Source: Metabacillus niabensis (GTDB lineage: Bacteria > Bacillota > Bacilli > Bacillales > Bacillaceae). From it: 64,000 bases of DNA. How positions within the stretch are numbered: position 1 is the first letter of the stretch; each line of letters opens with the position of its first letter. Location: positions 27,318 to 91,317 of the forward strand of contig NZ_JAIVLH010000007.1 in assembly GCF_020524345.1 (NCBI RefSeq). Direction: 5' to 3'. Made by a program: the position numbers and the translations under genes. Of the stretch, positions 34,738-44,683 are shown one piece after another. The notes below the pieces were generated by a model. It was not told the DNA's origin, ran no database searches, and saw nothing but the letters and a program-made list of their open reading frames with translations.

Positions 34738-34765
34738 GTGAGGGTGGGTTAGATGCCCTCACTTT
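34738..34765 (+). terminator. Terminator directly after EAR
   Basis: GTGAGGG (34738-34744) pairs with CCCTCAC (34756-34762), followed by TTTAT. The T tract is short. It would be passed by antiterminated polymerase. Confidence 0.55.
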
Positions 34766-34771
34766 ATACAA

Positions 34772-34823
34772 AAAATATAAAACGAAATAGCAATAACGTT
34801 ATTGCTATTTCGTTTTATATTTT
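34772..34823. terminator. 52-base perfect palindrome, terminator-like
   Basis: Two 26-base arms without spacer, centred on AACGTT between 34797 and 34798. The right arm ends in CGTTTTATATTTT. As RNA it would be a very stable hairpin with a U-rich 3' side. It stands 37 bases before ugd. Confidence 0.85.
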
Positions 34824-34859
34824 AAATAAATAACTTCTTAAAGAGATAGGTGAATATAC

Positions 34860-36188
34860 ATGAAAATTGCTGTAGTAGGAACAGGCTATGTAGGTTTAGT
34901 AACTGGTACATGCTTATCTGAAATTGGACATACTGTAACGTGTATTGACATTGATCAGACAAAGGTTGAAAAAATGCGTGCAGGTCAGTCTCCAATATAT
35001 GAACCAGGTTTAGAAGAAATAATGACAAAGAATATTAATGAAAACCGCTTATTTTTTTCTACTCAACATGAAGATGGCTTTGATAATGCAGATGTCATCT
35101 ATATTGCAGTAGGGACACCAGAAAAAGAAGATGGTTCAGCAAACCTATCATTTGTTGAGCAAGTGGCAAAAGATATAGCTACTAATGTTAAAAAAGACAC
35201 AATCGTTGTGACAAAGAGTACAGTCCCAGTAGGAACAAACCATTGGATAAAAAAAATAATAATAGATAACTTACTTAATAATGTAAAAGTTGAAGTTGTA
35301 TCAAACCCTGAGTTTCTACGTGAAGGATCAGCAATCTATGATTCATTTAACGGTGATCGTATCGTTGTTGGTGCGGATAATGAAGAGGCTGCTAATGTTA
35401 TAGAAGAAATAAATAAACCTTTTGGAATACCTGTATTCAAGACAGATATTCGAAGTGCAGAGATGATTAAATATGCAGCAAATGCTTTTCTTGCTACTAA
35501 AATCAGCTTTATCAATGAAATTTCAAATATTTGTGAGAAACTTGGTGCAAATGTTGAAGACGTCGCTTATGGTATGGGACAAGATAATCGAATTGGAACA
35601 CAATTTTTGAATGCTGGCATTGGATATGGTGGATCTTGTTTCCCAAAAGATACAAAAGCGCTTGTTCAAATTGCAGGAAATGTAGAATATGATTTTGATT
35701 TATTAAAGGGTGTCATTAGGGTAAACCAAAAACAACAGGAAATGTTAATTAATAAATTAGATGAACGATTTGATAGCTTAAAAGATAAAAAAGTAGCAGT
35801 GCTAGGATTGGCATTTAAGCCTAATACAGATGACATGAGGGAAGCTGCTTCGATCGTCATTATAAAGCACCTTATTGATAAAGGAGCAACAGTAACTGCT
35901 TATGACCCGGTTGCAATGGGAAATGCAAAAAGAGTATTAGATTCTAAGGTGAATTATGAATCCAATATTATTGATGCTATAAAAGATTCTGATGTTGTTT
36001 TAATACTTACTGAATGGAATGAAATTAAAGAATTAGATTTACAGACTTTTGTAGAACATATGAAGCTTCCAGTTATTTTTGATGGTAGAAATTGTTATGA
36101 TCCAAGAATTGTTGAAAAATATCAAGTAGAGTACCATTCAATGGGGAGACCAACTGTGAATAATAAACAACTAGCTAACATTCATTAA
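34860..36188 (+). CDS. ugd: UDP-glucose 6-dehydrogenase
   Basis: 442 residues. NAD-binding IAVVGTGYVGLVTGTCLSE, then SNPEFLREGSAI, the catalytic Cys in GYGGSCFPKDTKAL, and AVLGLAFKPNTDDMREAAS in the C-terminal domain: the complete UGD signature. It makes UDP-glucuronate from UDP-glucose for polymer synthesis. AGATAGGTG is the ribosome site. The Bacillus YwqF homologue is activated by the tyrosine kinase PtkA; the operon keeps that linkage. Confidence 0.95.
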   Translation: MKIAVVGTGYVGLVTGTCLSEIGHTVTCIDIDQTKVEKMRAGQSPIYEPGLEEIMTKNINENRLFFSTQHEDGFDNADVIYIAVGTPEKEDGSANLSFVEQVAKDIATNVKKDTIVVTKSTVPVGTNHWIKKIIIDNLLNNVKVEVVSNPEFLREGSAIYDSFNGDRIVVGADNEEAANVIEEINKPFGIPVFKTDIRSAEMIKYAANAFLATKISFINEISNICEKLGANVEDVAYGMGQDNRIGTQFLNAGIGYGGSCFPKDTKALVQIAGNVEYDFDLLKGVIRVNQKQQEMLINKLDERFDSLKDKKVAVLGLAFKPNTDDMREAASIVIIKHLIDKGATVTAYDPVAMGNAKRVLDSKVNYESNIIDAIKDSDVVLILTEWNEIKELDLQTFVEHMKLPVIFDGRNCYDPRIVEKYQVEYHSMGRPTVNNKQLANIH

Positions 36189-36205
36189 TATAAGGGGGAC
36201 TTGGA

Positions 36206-37087
36206 ATGAAAAAGGTAAGAAAAGCGATTATCCCAGCGGCTGGATTAGGAACAAGATTTTTACCTGCAACAAAGGCTATGCCAAAAGAGATGTTACCCAT
36301 TGTGGATAAGCCTACGATTCAATATATTATTGAAGAAGCAATCGAATCAGGTATTGAAGACATCATAATCGTTACAGGAAAAGGGAAACGAGCTATTGAG
36401 GATCACTTTGATCACAACTTTGAACTAGAGCAAAATTTGATTGAAAAAGAGAAATATGATCTCTTAGATAAAGTTAAACAATCTTCAAAGATTAACCTCC
36501 ATTATATACGTCAAAAAGAGCCAATGGGTTTGGGTCATGCCGTCTGGTGTGCTAGAAAGTTTATTGGTGATGAGCCATTTGCAGTATTATTAGGGGATGA
36601 CATTGTTGAAGCCGAAATACCTTGTGTAAAACAGCTTGTTAATGAATATGAGAAAACGGGTTCATCTGTTATTGGAGTTCAAACTGTAGATGCTGATCAA
36701 ACTCACCGTTATGGGATCATTGATCCATTGAAGAAAAACGGGAATCTATATAAAGTTAATCGATTTGTGGAAAAACCAAAGAAGGGGACAGCACCTTCTA
36801 ATTTAGCTATTATGGGTAGATATATTTTAACTCCTCAAATATTTGATCAACTAGAAAGACATGAAACAGGTGCGGGTGGAGAAATACAATTAACAGATGC
36901 AATTCAATGCTTAAATGAAGAACAATCGGTCTATGCTTACGATTTTGAAGGAATCCGTTATGATGTGGGTGAGAAGTTTGGCTTTATTCAGACTACGATT
37001 GAGTTTGCCTTAAAGAATGAAGACTTAAAAGGTCAACTTCTAGAATTGATGGAAAATATCTTAAAGAAAAATAAAATAAGTTTATAG
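36206..37087 (+). CDS. gtaB: UTP-glucose-1-phosphate uridylyltransferase
   Basis: 293 residues. The N terminus [32 protein letters not shown] is the nucleotide-binding signature of GalU/GtaB, with VLLGDDIV and GEIQLTDA further on. It supplies UDP-glucose, the substrate of the preceding enzyme. It starts 17 bases after ugd with AAGGGGG. This copy inside the operon is probably in addition to a housekeeping gtaB. Confidence 0.94.
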   Translation: MKKVRKAIIPAAGLGTRFLPATKAMPKEMLPIVDKPTIQYIIEEAIESGIEDIIIVTGKGKRAIEDHFDHNFELEQNLIEKEKYDLLDKVKQSSKINLHYIRQKEPMGLGHAVWCARKFIGDEPFAVLLGDDIVEAEIPCVKQLVNEYEKTGSSVIGVQTVDADQTHRYGIIDPLKKNGNLYKVNRFVEKPKKGTAPSNLAIMGRYILTPQIFDQLERHETGAGGEIQLTDAIQCLNEEQSVYAYDFEGIRYDVGEKFGFIQTTIEFALKNEDLKGQLLELMENILKKNKISL

Positions 37088-37104
37088 GTTAGGAGAGAGT
37101 TAAA

Positions 37105-37785
37105 ATGTCTAACCTTGCAAATCAAAGTTCAGTGGATACAGCTACAAATGAATTAGAAATTAAAGTCGGAAAACGAAGAGTTTTTTATATTTTTTCAAAA
37201 AGAGTATTAGATGTTGTTGCTTCTATGTTCGGTATAATTCTCTTAAGTATCATACTTTTTATAATTGCTATTTTGATAAAGATTGAAGACCCAAAGGGAC
37301 CGGTTATCTTTACTCAAAGAAGAGTAGGTAAAGATGGGAAAGAGTTTCACATGTATAAATTCCGTTCAATGATAGTAGATGCTGAAGCAAAACTTGAAGA
37401 TTTATTAAAGTATAATGAAGTAAATGGTGCAATGTTTAAAATGAAGGATGACCCAAGGGTTACAAAAGTCGGAAAGTTCATACGTAAAACAAGTATTGAT
37501 GAATTACCACAACTTTTCAATGTGTTAAAAGGAGATATGAGTTTAGTCGGTCCAAGACCACCTTTACCACGAGAAGTGAAAGAATATACAAGTTATCAAA
37601 AACAAAGGTTACTTGTTACACCTGGTTGTACGGGTATATGGCAAGCAAGTGCTAGAAATAGTGTTGGATTTGAAGAGATGGTTGAAATGGATTTGTATTA
37701 TATTCGTAATTGTAATTTTTGGTTAGATATAAAAATCATAATAAAAACTGTAATTGTTTTATTTGGTTCTAAAAATGCATTTTAG
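37105..37785 (+). CDS. Undecaprenyl-phosphate sugar phosphotransferase (initiating)
   Basis: 226 residues. One membrane helix (about 33-58), then the bacterial sugar transferase domain: GPVIFTQRRVGKDGKEFHMYKFRSM, TKVGKFIRKTSIDELPQLFNVLKGDMSLVGPRPPLP and TPGCTGIWQ. It transfers a sugar phosphate to undecaprenyl phosphate to start repeat-unit assembly. It belongs to the short monotopic (EpsL/PglC-like) class. RBS TAGGAGAG. Confidence 0.93.
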   Translation: MSNLANQSSVDTATNELEIKVGKRRVFYIFSKRVLDVVASMFGIILLSIILFIIAILIKIEDPKGPVIFTQRRVGKDGKEFHMYKFRSMIVDAEAKLEDLLKYNEVNGAMFKMKDDPRVTKVGKFIRKTSIDELPQLFNVLKGDMSLVGPRPPLPREVKEYTSYQKQRLLVTPGCTGIWQASARNSVGFEEMVEMDLYYIRNCNFWLDIKIIIKTVIVLFGSKNAF

Positions 37786-37842
37786 TGGAAATGTATATAC
37801 TTAGGTACTTAAAAAATATGAAGTGAGTGATTATAAATTAAT

Positions 37843-39021
37843 ATGAAAAATATATTTATAATTGGGAGTAAGGGAATACCTTCTCAATATGGAGGATTTG
37901 AAACATTTGTAGAAAAATTAACAGAATATAAAGAAAATCAAAATATTAAATACCATATTTCTTGTTTATCAGAAAAGAGTAATGAGGAATATGAGCATAA
38001 CGGTGCACGTTGTTTCAATGTGAAAACACCTAATGTCGGACCTGCGAAAGCAGTTATCTATGATCTTATGTCTATGAAACGAGTTTATGATTATATTAAA
38101 GATAATAAACTTCAGAATTCAACTGTTTATATTTTAGCGTGTAGAGTAGGGCCTTTTATGAAATATTATAAAAAAAGATTTGAACAAATGCATGTTCCGG
38201 TTTATGTGAATCCTGATGGCCATGAATGGAAAAGAGCGAAATGGAATTTTTTAATTCGCAAGTATTGGAAATTCTCAGAGAGACTCATGATAAAAAATAC
38301 AGATGCAGCAATTTGTGATTCAGTTGAAATAGAAAGGTATATAAATGAAGAGTATACTCTATATAATCCTAAAACAACTTTTATTGCGTATGGAGCTACA
38401 ATAAATAAACCCGACAATCTTTGTGAAAATAAATATCATCAATGGTTAACAAAATGGAATTTAAAAGGAAATGACTACTATCTTATTGTTGGTCGTTTTG
38501 TTGCTGAAAATAATTATGAACTTATAATTAAAGAATTTATGAAATCAAAAACTAAAAAGTCCTTAATAATTGTTACCAATGTTGAAAGAAATAAATTTTA
38601 TAACGAATTGAGGAAAAGAACGAGGTTTGATTCTGATAGAAGAATTAAGTTTGTTGGAACAATATATGAACAAGATTTGTTATATCAAGTTAGAAAAAAC
38701 GCCTTTGGATATTTTCATGGACATGAGGTTGGTGGTACAAATCCATCCTTATTAGAAGCAATGGCCACAACCTCATTAAATATATTATTAGATGTAAAGT
38801 TTAATAAAGAAGTTGGAAAAGATACTGCTCTTTACTTTAATAAAACAATAGGAGATTTAGAAAAGATTATTGGTTTAGCTGACTTATTATCTGATGTTGA
38901 AGTGGAAAATATGGGTAAAAAAGCGAAACAGAGAATTCATGATGCATATTCTTGGCGATTAATTGTGAATCAGTATGAGAATCTCTTTACAAATGGTATA
39001 AATAAGAAAACAATTAACTAA
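37843..39021 (+). CDS. Glycosyltransferase with DUF1972 N terminus (rhamnosyltransferase type)
   Basis: 392 residues beginning MKNIFIIGSKGIPSQYGGFETFVEKL, the DUF1972 hallmark found in rhamnosyltransferases. GT4-like C lobe: YYLIVGRFVAENNYELIIKEF, GYFHGHEVGGTNPSLLEAMATTSL. With rmlACDB in the operon, transfer of rhamnose to the lipid-linked sugar is the natural inference. The ribosome site is weak. AT-rich codon use begins here. Confidence 0.88.
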   Translation: MKNIFIIGSKGIPSQYGGFETFVEKLTEYKENQNIKYHISCLSEKSNEEYEHNGARCFNVKTPNVGPAKAVIYDLMSMKRVYDYIKDNKLQNSTVYILACRVGPFMKYYKKRFEQMHVPVYVNPDGHEWKRAKWNFLIRKYWKFSERLMIKNTDAAICDSVEIERYINEEYTLYNPKTTFIAYGATINKPDNLCENKYHQWLTKWNLKGNDYYLIVGRFVAENNYELIIKEFMKSKTKKSLIIVTNVERNKFYNELRKRTRFDSDRRIKFVGTIYEQDLLYQVRKNAFGYFHGHEVGGTNPSLLEAMATTSLNILLDVKFNKEVGKDTALYFNKTIGDLEKIIGLADLLSDVEVENMGKKAKQRIHDAYSWRLIVNQYENLFTNGINKKTIN

Positions 39022-39055
39022 TATTAAAGAATAATCCATTAAAAGAGGGGATTTT

Positions 39056-40174
39056 ATGAAGAAGAATTTATTATTTTTACATTCCAGTTCAGAATTATAT
39101 GGCTCGGATAGGTCCCTATTAAATATAGTTAAAAATATTAATGGAAATAATTATGGAATTACTATTATTTTACCCGAAGAGGGTCCATTAGTTAATGAAT
39201 TAAAAAAAATTAAAAGCGTTGATGTACAAATTAAAGATATTGCGACTTTAAGGCGAAAAGATTTATCTGTGATGGGACTAATAAAATACACGTGTAAATT
39301 TGTAGGTTCTTTAATCTTTTTAATTAAAGTTATATTAAAGAAAAAAATACACGTAGTATATACAAATACTTCCGTGGTTTTCCCAGGTGGAATTGCTGCT
39401 AAACTCATGGGGAGAAAAAGTATTTGGCATATTAGAGAAATTATTAACAATAATATTGAAAGAAAAACAGTGTCAAGTATTGTCAAGGTATTTGCAGATA
39501 TCATTATCGCTAATAGTAAAGCAACAGCACTAGCGATCAGTACTAGTAGTAAAAAAATAAGAGTTGTTTATAATGCAATCGAAAGCACAAATAATCGAAT
39601 TATCAATAAAGCTGAAAATCAGGGTGACATAGTAATAGGAATGGCAGGTAGAATTAATAGATGGAAAGGACAAAAACTCTTTGTTGATATGGCTGAGAAA
39701 GTACTTATAAAAAATGAAACAGCTAGATTTGTTATTGCGGGTGATGTCTATAAGGGAGAAAGTCATATTAAAGACGATCTAAAAGAGTATATAAAAAATA
39801 AAGGTTTAGAATCAAAAGTTACTTTATTGGGACAAGTAGAAGATATGAATGACTTTTATAATAATATAGATATTTTTGTACTGCCTTCTATTCAACCTGA
39901 ACCATTTGGCTTGGTAGTGTTAGAAGCTATGGAAAGAGAAATCCCTGTAGTAGCAACAAACCATGGTGGTCCAACTGAAATAATTGAAAATAAGATTGAT
40001 GGTTTCTTGGTAAACCATATTGATGCTTCAGAAATGAGCGAGAGAGTACTAGAACTTGTTTCTAATAAAGAGTTAAGGAAAAGTATTGGTCAAAAGGGAA
40101 AAGAGAAAAGAAGCAGTATCTTTAATATTGATAATTATGTGAAAAATATTACATGTATTATAGATAATATATAG
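39056..40174 (+). CDS. GT4-family glycosyltransferase
   Basis: 372 residues. N-terminal FLHSSSELYGSDRSLLNIVKNI is an acceptor-domain loop; the donor domain has GMAGRINRWKGQKLFVDMAEK and PSIQPEPFGLVVLEAMEREIPVVATNHGGP (E-x7-E). It is cytosolic, without membrane helices. RBS AAGAGGGG. Sugar specificity cannot be read. Confidence 0.9.
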   Translation: MKKNLLFLHSSSELYGSDRSLLNIVKNINGNNYGITIILPEEGPLVNELKKIKSVDVQIKDIATLRRKDLSVMGLIKYTCKFVGSLIFLIKVILKKKIHVVYTNTSVVFPGGIAAKLMGRKSIWHIREIINNNIERKTVSSIVKVFADIIIANSKATALAISTSSKKIRVVYNAIESTNNRIINKAENQGDIVIGMAGRINRWKGQKLFVDMAEKVLIKNETARFVIAGDVYKGESHIKDDLKEYIKNKGLESKVTLLGQVEDMNDFYNNIDIFVLPSIQPEPFGLVVLEAMEREIPVVATNHGGPTEIIENKIDGFLVNHIDASEMSERVLELVSNKELRKSIGQKGKEKRSSIFNIDNYVKNITCIIDNI

Positions 40175-40185
40175 GAGAAATATTA

Positions 40186-41034
40186 ATGAGAATAACATTT
40201 GTAATATTACATTATCTAACTGAACAGGATACTATTGAATGTATTAATTCAATAGTAAACAATGTGAGATATCAGCATTATAATATTCTAGTAGTAGATA
40301 ATGGTTCACCAAATGGTTCAGGAGAGAGCTTAAAGATAAGGTATCGGGATAATAATAAAGTTAAGGTAATAATTTCTGATTTCAATCTAGGTTTTGCTAA
40401 AGGTAACAATATTGGTTTTTATAAGGCAAAATATGAAAATAAGTCTGATTTTATTGTTCTAATGAACAATGATACTGTTGTAGAACAGCAGGACTTTTTA
40501 GAACAAGTTGTTAGTTTATTTAAAGTTAATAAATATGCTGTTTTAGGTCCAAATATAATTTCAACTGTTGACAAAAAACATCAAAACCCTCAGCCCATAA
40601 GGATAAGATCAATAAAGGATGCATTATATCAATTTATAAGGCACTTTGTGTTATTATCATTAAACTATTTAAAGTTGGAGTCATTAATAAAAAAAATCTT
40701 AGGGAACTACAAGAAGGTAAACATACATGTTACAAGACATGACCAGGAACTTATGAATGTTCAGTTGCACGGAAGTTGTTTAATTTTTTCACCATTGTAT
40801 ATTCAGAAGTTTGATGGACTTTATGATAAAACCTTTATGTATTTTGAAGAAGATATACTGTTTCATTTGTGTAGAAAACATAGATTGAAAACTATGTATA
40901 GTCCTGACTTGACGTTATTTCATAAAGAGGATTCGGCAACAAATGAATATTTGAAAAATAGCTCTCAAAAGAATAGATTTATCTATAGGCATACTTTAAA
41001 ATCTATTATTCAATTAATAAAAATAATAAAGTAA
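40186..41034 (+). CDS. GT2-family glycosyltransferase
   Basis: 282 residues. A GT-A fold: ILHYLTEQDTIECINSIVNN, VVDNGSPNGSG, FNLGFAKGNNIGF, VLMNNDTVVE (DxD-type metal site), and LHGSCLIFSPLYIQKFDGLYDKTFMYFEEDILF, as in rhamnosyl- and related transferases (RfbN/WbbL-like). It starts 12 bases after the previous gene, RBS AGGAGA. Acceptor and donor are unknown. Confidence 0.9.
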   Translation: MRITFVILHYLTEQDTIECINSIVNNVRYQHYNILVVDNGSPNGSGESLKIRYRDNNKVKVIISDFNLGFAKGNNIGFYKAKYENKSDFIVLMNNDTVVEQQDFLEQVVSLFKVNKYAVLGPNIISTVDKKHQNPQPIRIRSIKDALYQFIRHFVLLSLNYLKLESLIKKILGNYKKVNIHVTRHDQELMNVQLHGSCLIFSPLYIQKFDGLYDKTFMYFEEDILFHLCRKHRLKTMYSPDLTLFHKEDSATNEYLKNSSQKNRFIYRHTLKSIIQLIKIIK

Positions 41035-41178
41035 TTTGTATAAAGTGAAATCTACTATTGTTAAGGGAATAATATGACTTGTTATTAATTAGTAAAATTT
41101 AAACAATTTAGTTGATGAAGAGAAATTCTTCTTTAAGGTATTACAATTTGTAGATGTAGTAATGACGAGGGATGAACA

Positions 41179-42600
41179 TTGAATAACAAAACAGTTTCAT
41201 TAATGAAAAATTTTTCATACTCACTAATATCCAATTTAGTATCGATGTTCATATCAACAATAGTAATTTTGATAGTGCCAAAATTCATCGGGATCGAAGA
41301 ATATGGTTATTGGCAATTATATTTGTTTTATTCTTCTTATGTAGGATTTTTGCATCTAGGTTGGAATGACGGTGTATACCTTAGATATGGTGGGAAAGAG
41401 TATAAGGACCTAGATAAGAATTTATTCTTTTCTCAATTTTGGATGTTGGTTATTCTTCAGGTTATAGTAGGAATAACTATTTTAGTTATTGCAACATTAT
41501 TTGCGGCGGATCTAGATAAACTATTCATATTTAAAATGATCGCTATATGTACAATTATAGTTAATGTAAGGTACATGTTGATTTATATATTGCAAGGAAC
41601 AAATCGAATAAAAGAATATGCAAAAATAACGATGATTGAAAAAGTTCTTTATTGTTGCCTAATTCTATTACTTCTATTTTTATTAGGTATTAGGCAATAT
41701 AATCTTTTAGTTTTGGCTGACATAATAGGAAAGACTGCTTCTTTGTTATTTACAATATATTACTGTAGAGATATTGTTTTTAGAAGAATGAGCGAGTTTT
41801 ACTTTGGCATAGGAGAAATGTGGAAGAATATAAGTGTTGGGATAAAATTGATGTTTGCTAATATTGCTAGCATTTTAATTCTAGGGATTGTTCGGTTTGG
41901 AATTGAACGTACTTGGGATGTATCAACTTTTGGGAAAATATCATTGATTATAAGTATTTCTAATCTTATAATGATATTCATTAATGCGGTCGGAATAGTA
42001 ATGTTTCCTATGCTACGAAGGATCAACGAGCAGGAATTACCAAGGATTTATACAATATTGAGGGCGTTTCTAATGTCCATTCTTCTAGGGATTTTAATAA
42101 TATTCTATCCTTTAAAAATTACTCTATCAATTTGGTTACCACAATATGTTGAAAGTTTCTTATATATGGCATTAATCTTTCCTATGTGTCTATACGAGGG
42201 AAAAATGTCTTTATTGATAAATACTTATTTAAAATCACTACGTAAAGAAAGAGTAATATTAAATGTAAACATAATAACAGTTGTATTAAGTATTATACTT
42301 ACGATTGTTTGCACATCAGTATTTAAGAGTCTTACTTTATCTATTCTCTCAATAGTTCTTCTATTAGCATTTAGATGCGTACTTGCAGAAGTATTTTTAT
42401 CAAAAATACTTAATATAGCTGTAAAAAAGGACATATTGCTTGAAATAATTATTACATTTTTATTTATTATAATATCTTGGTATGTTAACTCAATGAGTGC
42501 TGCTTTAATCTACCTGGTTGTTTATGGATTATACCTCTTAATAAAGAAAAAGGAAATTGTATCATCATTTAAACAAATCAAGCAATTTGTATCAAGATAG
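41179..42600 (+). CDS. wzx: Wzx-type flippase (MOP superfamily)
   Basis: 473 residues from TTG 41179 (GAGGGATG upstream), 12-14 membrane helices. The N terminus SYSLISNLVSMFISTIVILIVPKFIGIEEYGYWQLYLFYSSYVGFLHLGWNDGVYLRYGG is the usual start of polysaccharide flippases. It moves the lipid-linked repeat unit across the membrane. Composition is very AT-rich, as in the other serotype-specific genes here. Confidence 0.9.
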   Translation: MNNKTVSLMKNFSYSLISNLVSMFISTIVILIVPKFIGIEEYGYWQLYLFYSSYVGFLHLGWNDGVYLRYGGKEYKDLDKNLFFSQFWMLVILQVIVGITILVIATLFAADLDKLFIFKMIAICTIIVNVRYMLIYILQGTNRIKEYAKITMIEKVLYCCLILLLLFLLGIRQYNLLVLADIIGKTASLLFTIYYCRDIVFRRMSEFYFGIGEMWKNISVGIKLMFANIASILILGIVRFGIERTWDVSTFGKISLIISISNLIMIFINAVGIVMFPMLRRINEQELPRIYTILRAFLMSILLGILIIFYPLKITLSIWLPQYVESFLYMALIFPMCLYEGKMSLLINTYLKSLRKERVILNVNIITVVLSIILTIVCTSVFKSLTLSILSIVLLLAFRCVLAEVFLSKILNIAVKKDILLEIIITFLFIIISWYVNSMSAALIYLVVYGLYLLIKKKEIVSSFKQIKQFVSR

Positions 42601-42639
42601 ACCTAGGATTTGAAGTATGTTAGCAAAGTTGATACAAGT

Positions 42640-42933
42640 ATTCATGAAGAACGTTCATTTTAGCTTTACCAGGTTTTGCTGACTCGTAAACTACCTCATT
42701 ACAATTCAAACAGTGATAACGTTTCACCTTAATTTACCATATACTTGTTTTTGAGAAATATCAGTATACCTTACTTCTTTTGACCTTCAACCGTGAACAA
42801 CAGATAAGAGAAGACAGGATAAAGAACAATGTTCTTCATCTGATTTCTTTTGAACAACAATTAAATAATTTGATGTTAATACTTCCTGTTTAGCAACTTC
42901 AATTTCTGGCAAATTTAGTGATAAGGAAAGCAC
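42640..42933 (-). pseudogene. N-terminal fragment of an ISL3-family transposase
   Basis: From GTG 42933 (AGGAGG upstream) the minus strand reads LSLSLNLPEIEVAKQEVLTS and then QKKSDEEHC. After frameshifts it continues KRYHCLNCNEVVYES, the zinc-ribbon region typical of ISL3 transposases. Several stops and shifts interrupt it and the catalytic part is missing. Nothing else is recognisable in the remaining gap (42601-43220). Confidence 0.7.
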
Positions 42934-43220
42934 TTTGGATCCTCCTAATGTGTAGTTTGGTCGCTAACATTATTGTTGGGATTTTCAAAAGTGTTTTCTT
43001 ATTTTTGGTCTATACATATTTCCTAGTCTGTTTTTACACGAATTTAATCCATTACAGCTTCTGCTTTCATTAGCTAAAAGAAATCAACTATCAATGTTAA
43101 TTAATAGGATTCACTTACCAATTCTAAAAAGGCTTGATTTCAAGAAAGAATAATTTGTTTGAGTATCAATTTTACTAGTATTTGTTTGTAAACAGATAAT
43201 TAAAGGAAGGAGCTTTAAAT

Positions 43221-44099
43221 ATGAAAGGAATTATTTTAGCAGGAGGTTCGGGTACACGCCTATTTCCACTTACTATGGTTACGAGTAAACAATTATTACC
43301 TATTTATGATAAACCAATGATTTACTATCCTCTTTCCACATTAATGTTGGCAGGAATTAGAGAAATTTTAATAATATCAACTCCAGAAGATATAAAAAGA
43401 TTTGAAAATTTACTCGGAGATGGTTCACAGTTTGGTATTTCCCTTCAATATAAAGTACAACCTAGACCAGATGGTTTAGCCCAAGCTTTTATATTGGGTG
43501 AGGAATTCATCGGTAATGATACTGTTGCTATGGTTTTAGGAGATAATATTTATTATGGTAGTGGGATGAGAAAAATATTACAAAGAGCTGCTAGTAAGGA
43601 ACATGGAGCAACTGTATTTGGTTATCATGTCCAAGACCCAGAACGTTTTGGAGTAGTAGAGTTTGATAAAAATGGGAAAGTGCTAAGTGTAGAAGAAAAA
43701 CCTAAGGTACCGAAGTCTAATTATGCAATTACTGGATTATATTTTTATGATAACCGAGTAGTTGATATTGCAAAGAATGTAAAACCTTCAGCTCGTGGAG
43801 AATTAGAAATAACATCTATTAATGAAGCGTATTTAAAGCTTGGTGAGTTAGAAGTTGAATTATTAGGCAGAGGCTTTACTTGGCTTGATACTGGTACACA
43901 CCAAAGTTTAGTGGAAGCAACAAATTTTGTTAAAACTGTAGAAGATCACCAAGGTATAAAAATCGCCGCTCTTGAGGAAATAGCATATATAAATGGATGG
44001 ATTGCTAAAGAGCATTTATGGGAATGTGGTGAAAAGTTAAGTAAAACAGGATATGGACAGTATTTAATGAAAGTAGCAAATGGTGATATAAAATATTAA
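43221..44099 (+). CDS. rmlA: Glucose-1-phosphate thymidylyltransferase
   Basis: 292 residues. [48 protein letters not shown] and [12 protein letters not shown] are diagnostic of RmlA. First step of dTDP-L-rhamnose synthesis. RBS AAAGGAAGGAG. It starts after the transposase fossil gap, and the rml block is slightly richer in GC than the genes on either side. Confidence 0.95.
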   Translation: MKGIILAGGSGTRLFPLTMVTSKQLLPIYDKPMIYYPLSTLMLAGIREILIISTPEDIKRFENLLGDGSQFGISLQYKVQPRPDGLAQAFILGEEFIGNDTVAMVLGDNIYYGSGMRKILQRAASKEHGATVFGYHVQDPERFGVVEFDKNGKVLSVEEKPKVPKSNYAITGLYFYDNRVVDIAKNVKPSARGELEITSINEAYLKLGELEVELLGRGFTWLDTGTHQSLVEATNFVKTVEDHQGIKIAALEEIAYINGWIAKEHLWECGEKLSKTGYGQYLMKVANGDIKY

Positions 44100-44118
44100 T
44101 ATTGAAAGTGTGGAAGAG

Positions 44119-44682
44119 ATGAAGATTACAAAAACTCATTTAGATGGCGTTGTTATTATTGAACCAGCAGTTTTTGGCGATCATCGTGGCTGGTTTATGG
44201 AAACATATAGTCATACAAAGTTTGAAGAAGCTGGAATTACCTTAAAGTTTGTTCAAGATAACCAATCCTTTTCAGCAACTAAAGGAACTCTTCGAGGGCT
44301 ACATTATCAATTAAACCCTAAAGCACAAGCAAAACTTGTTCGTTGTACAAAAGGTTCAATCTTTGATGTGGCTGTAGATATACGCCAAGGAAGCCCTTCA
44401 TATGGTCAATGGTTTGGAATTGAATTAACAGCTGAAAATAAAAAGCAACTCTTAATTCCTCAAGGATTTGCACATGGTTTTATGACTTTAACAGATGACG
44501 TAGAGGTTCAATATAAAGTGGACGAGCTATATGCACCTGAATGTGATCGAGGAATTATTTGGAATGATCCTTCAATCGGAATTGAATGGCCAATGAATAT
44601 CAAACCAGTTTTATCAGATAAAGATAAGAATGCACCTCAATTAAAAGATGCCGATAATAACTTTATCTTTGGAGAAGAATAG
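44119..44682 (+). CDS. rmlC: dTDP-4-dehydrorhamnose 3,5-epimerase
   Basis: 187 residues from ATG 44119; an in-frame GTG at 44110 has no better ribosome site. Cupin fold with DHRGWFMETY, NQSFSATKGTLRGLHYQ (catalytic His), KGSIFDVAVDIRQGSPSYG, QGFAHGF. Third step in dTDP-L-rhamnose synthesis. It lies 19 bases after rmlA and abuts rmlD. Confidence 0.94.
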   Translation: MKITKTHLDGVVIIEPAVFGDHRGWFMETYSHTKFEEAGITLKFVQDNQSFSATKGTLRGLHYQLNPKAQAKLVRCTKGSIFDVAVDIRQGSPSYGQWFGIELTAENKKQLLIPQGFAHGFMTLTDDVEVQYKVDELYAPECDRGIIWNDPSIGIEWPMNIKPVLSDKDKNAPQLKDADNNFIFGEE

Positions 44683-44683
44683 G

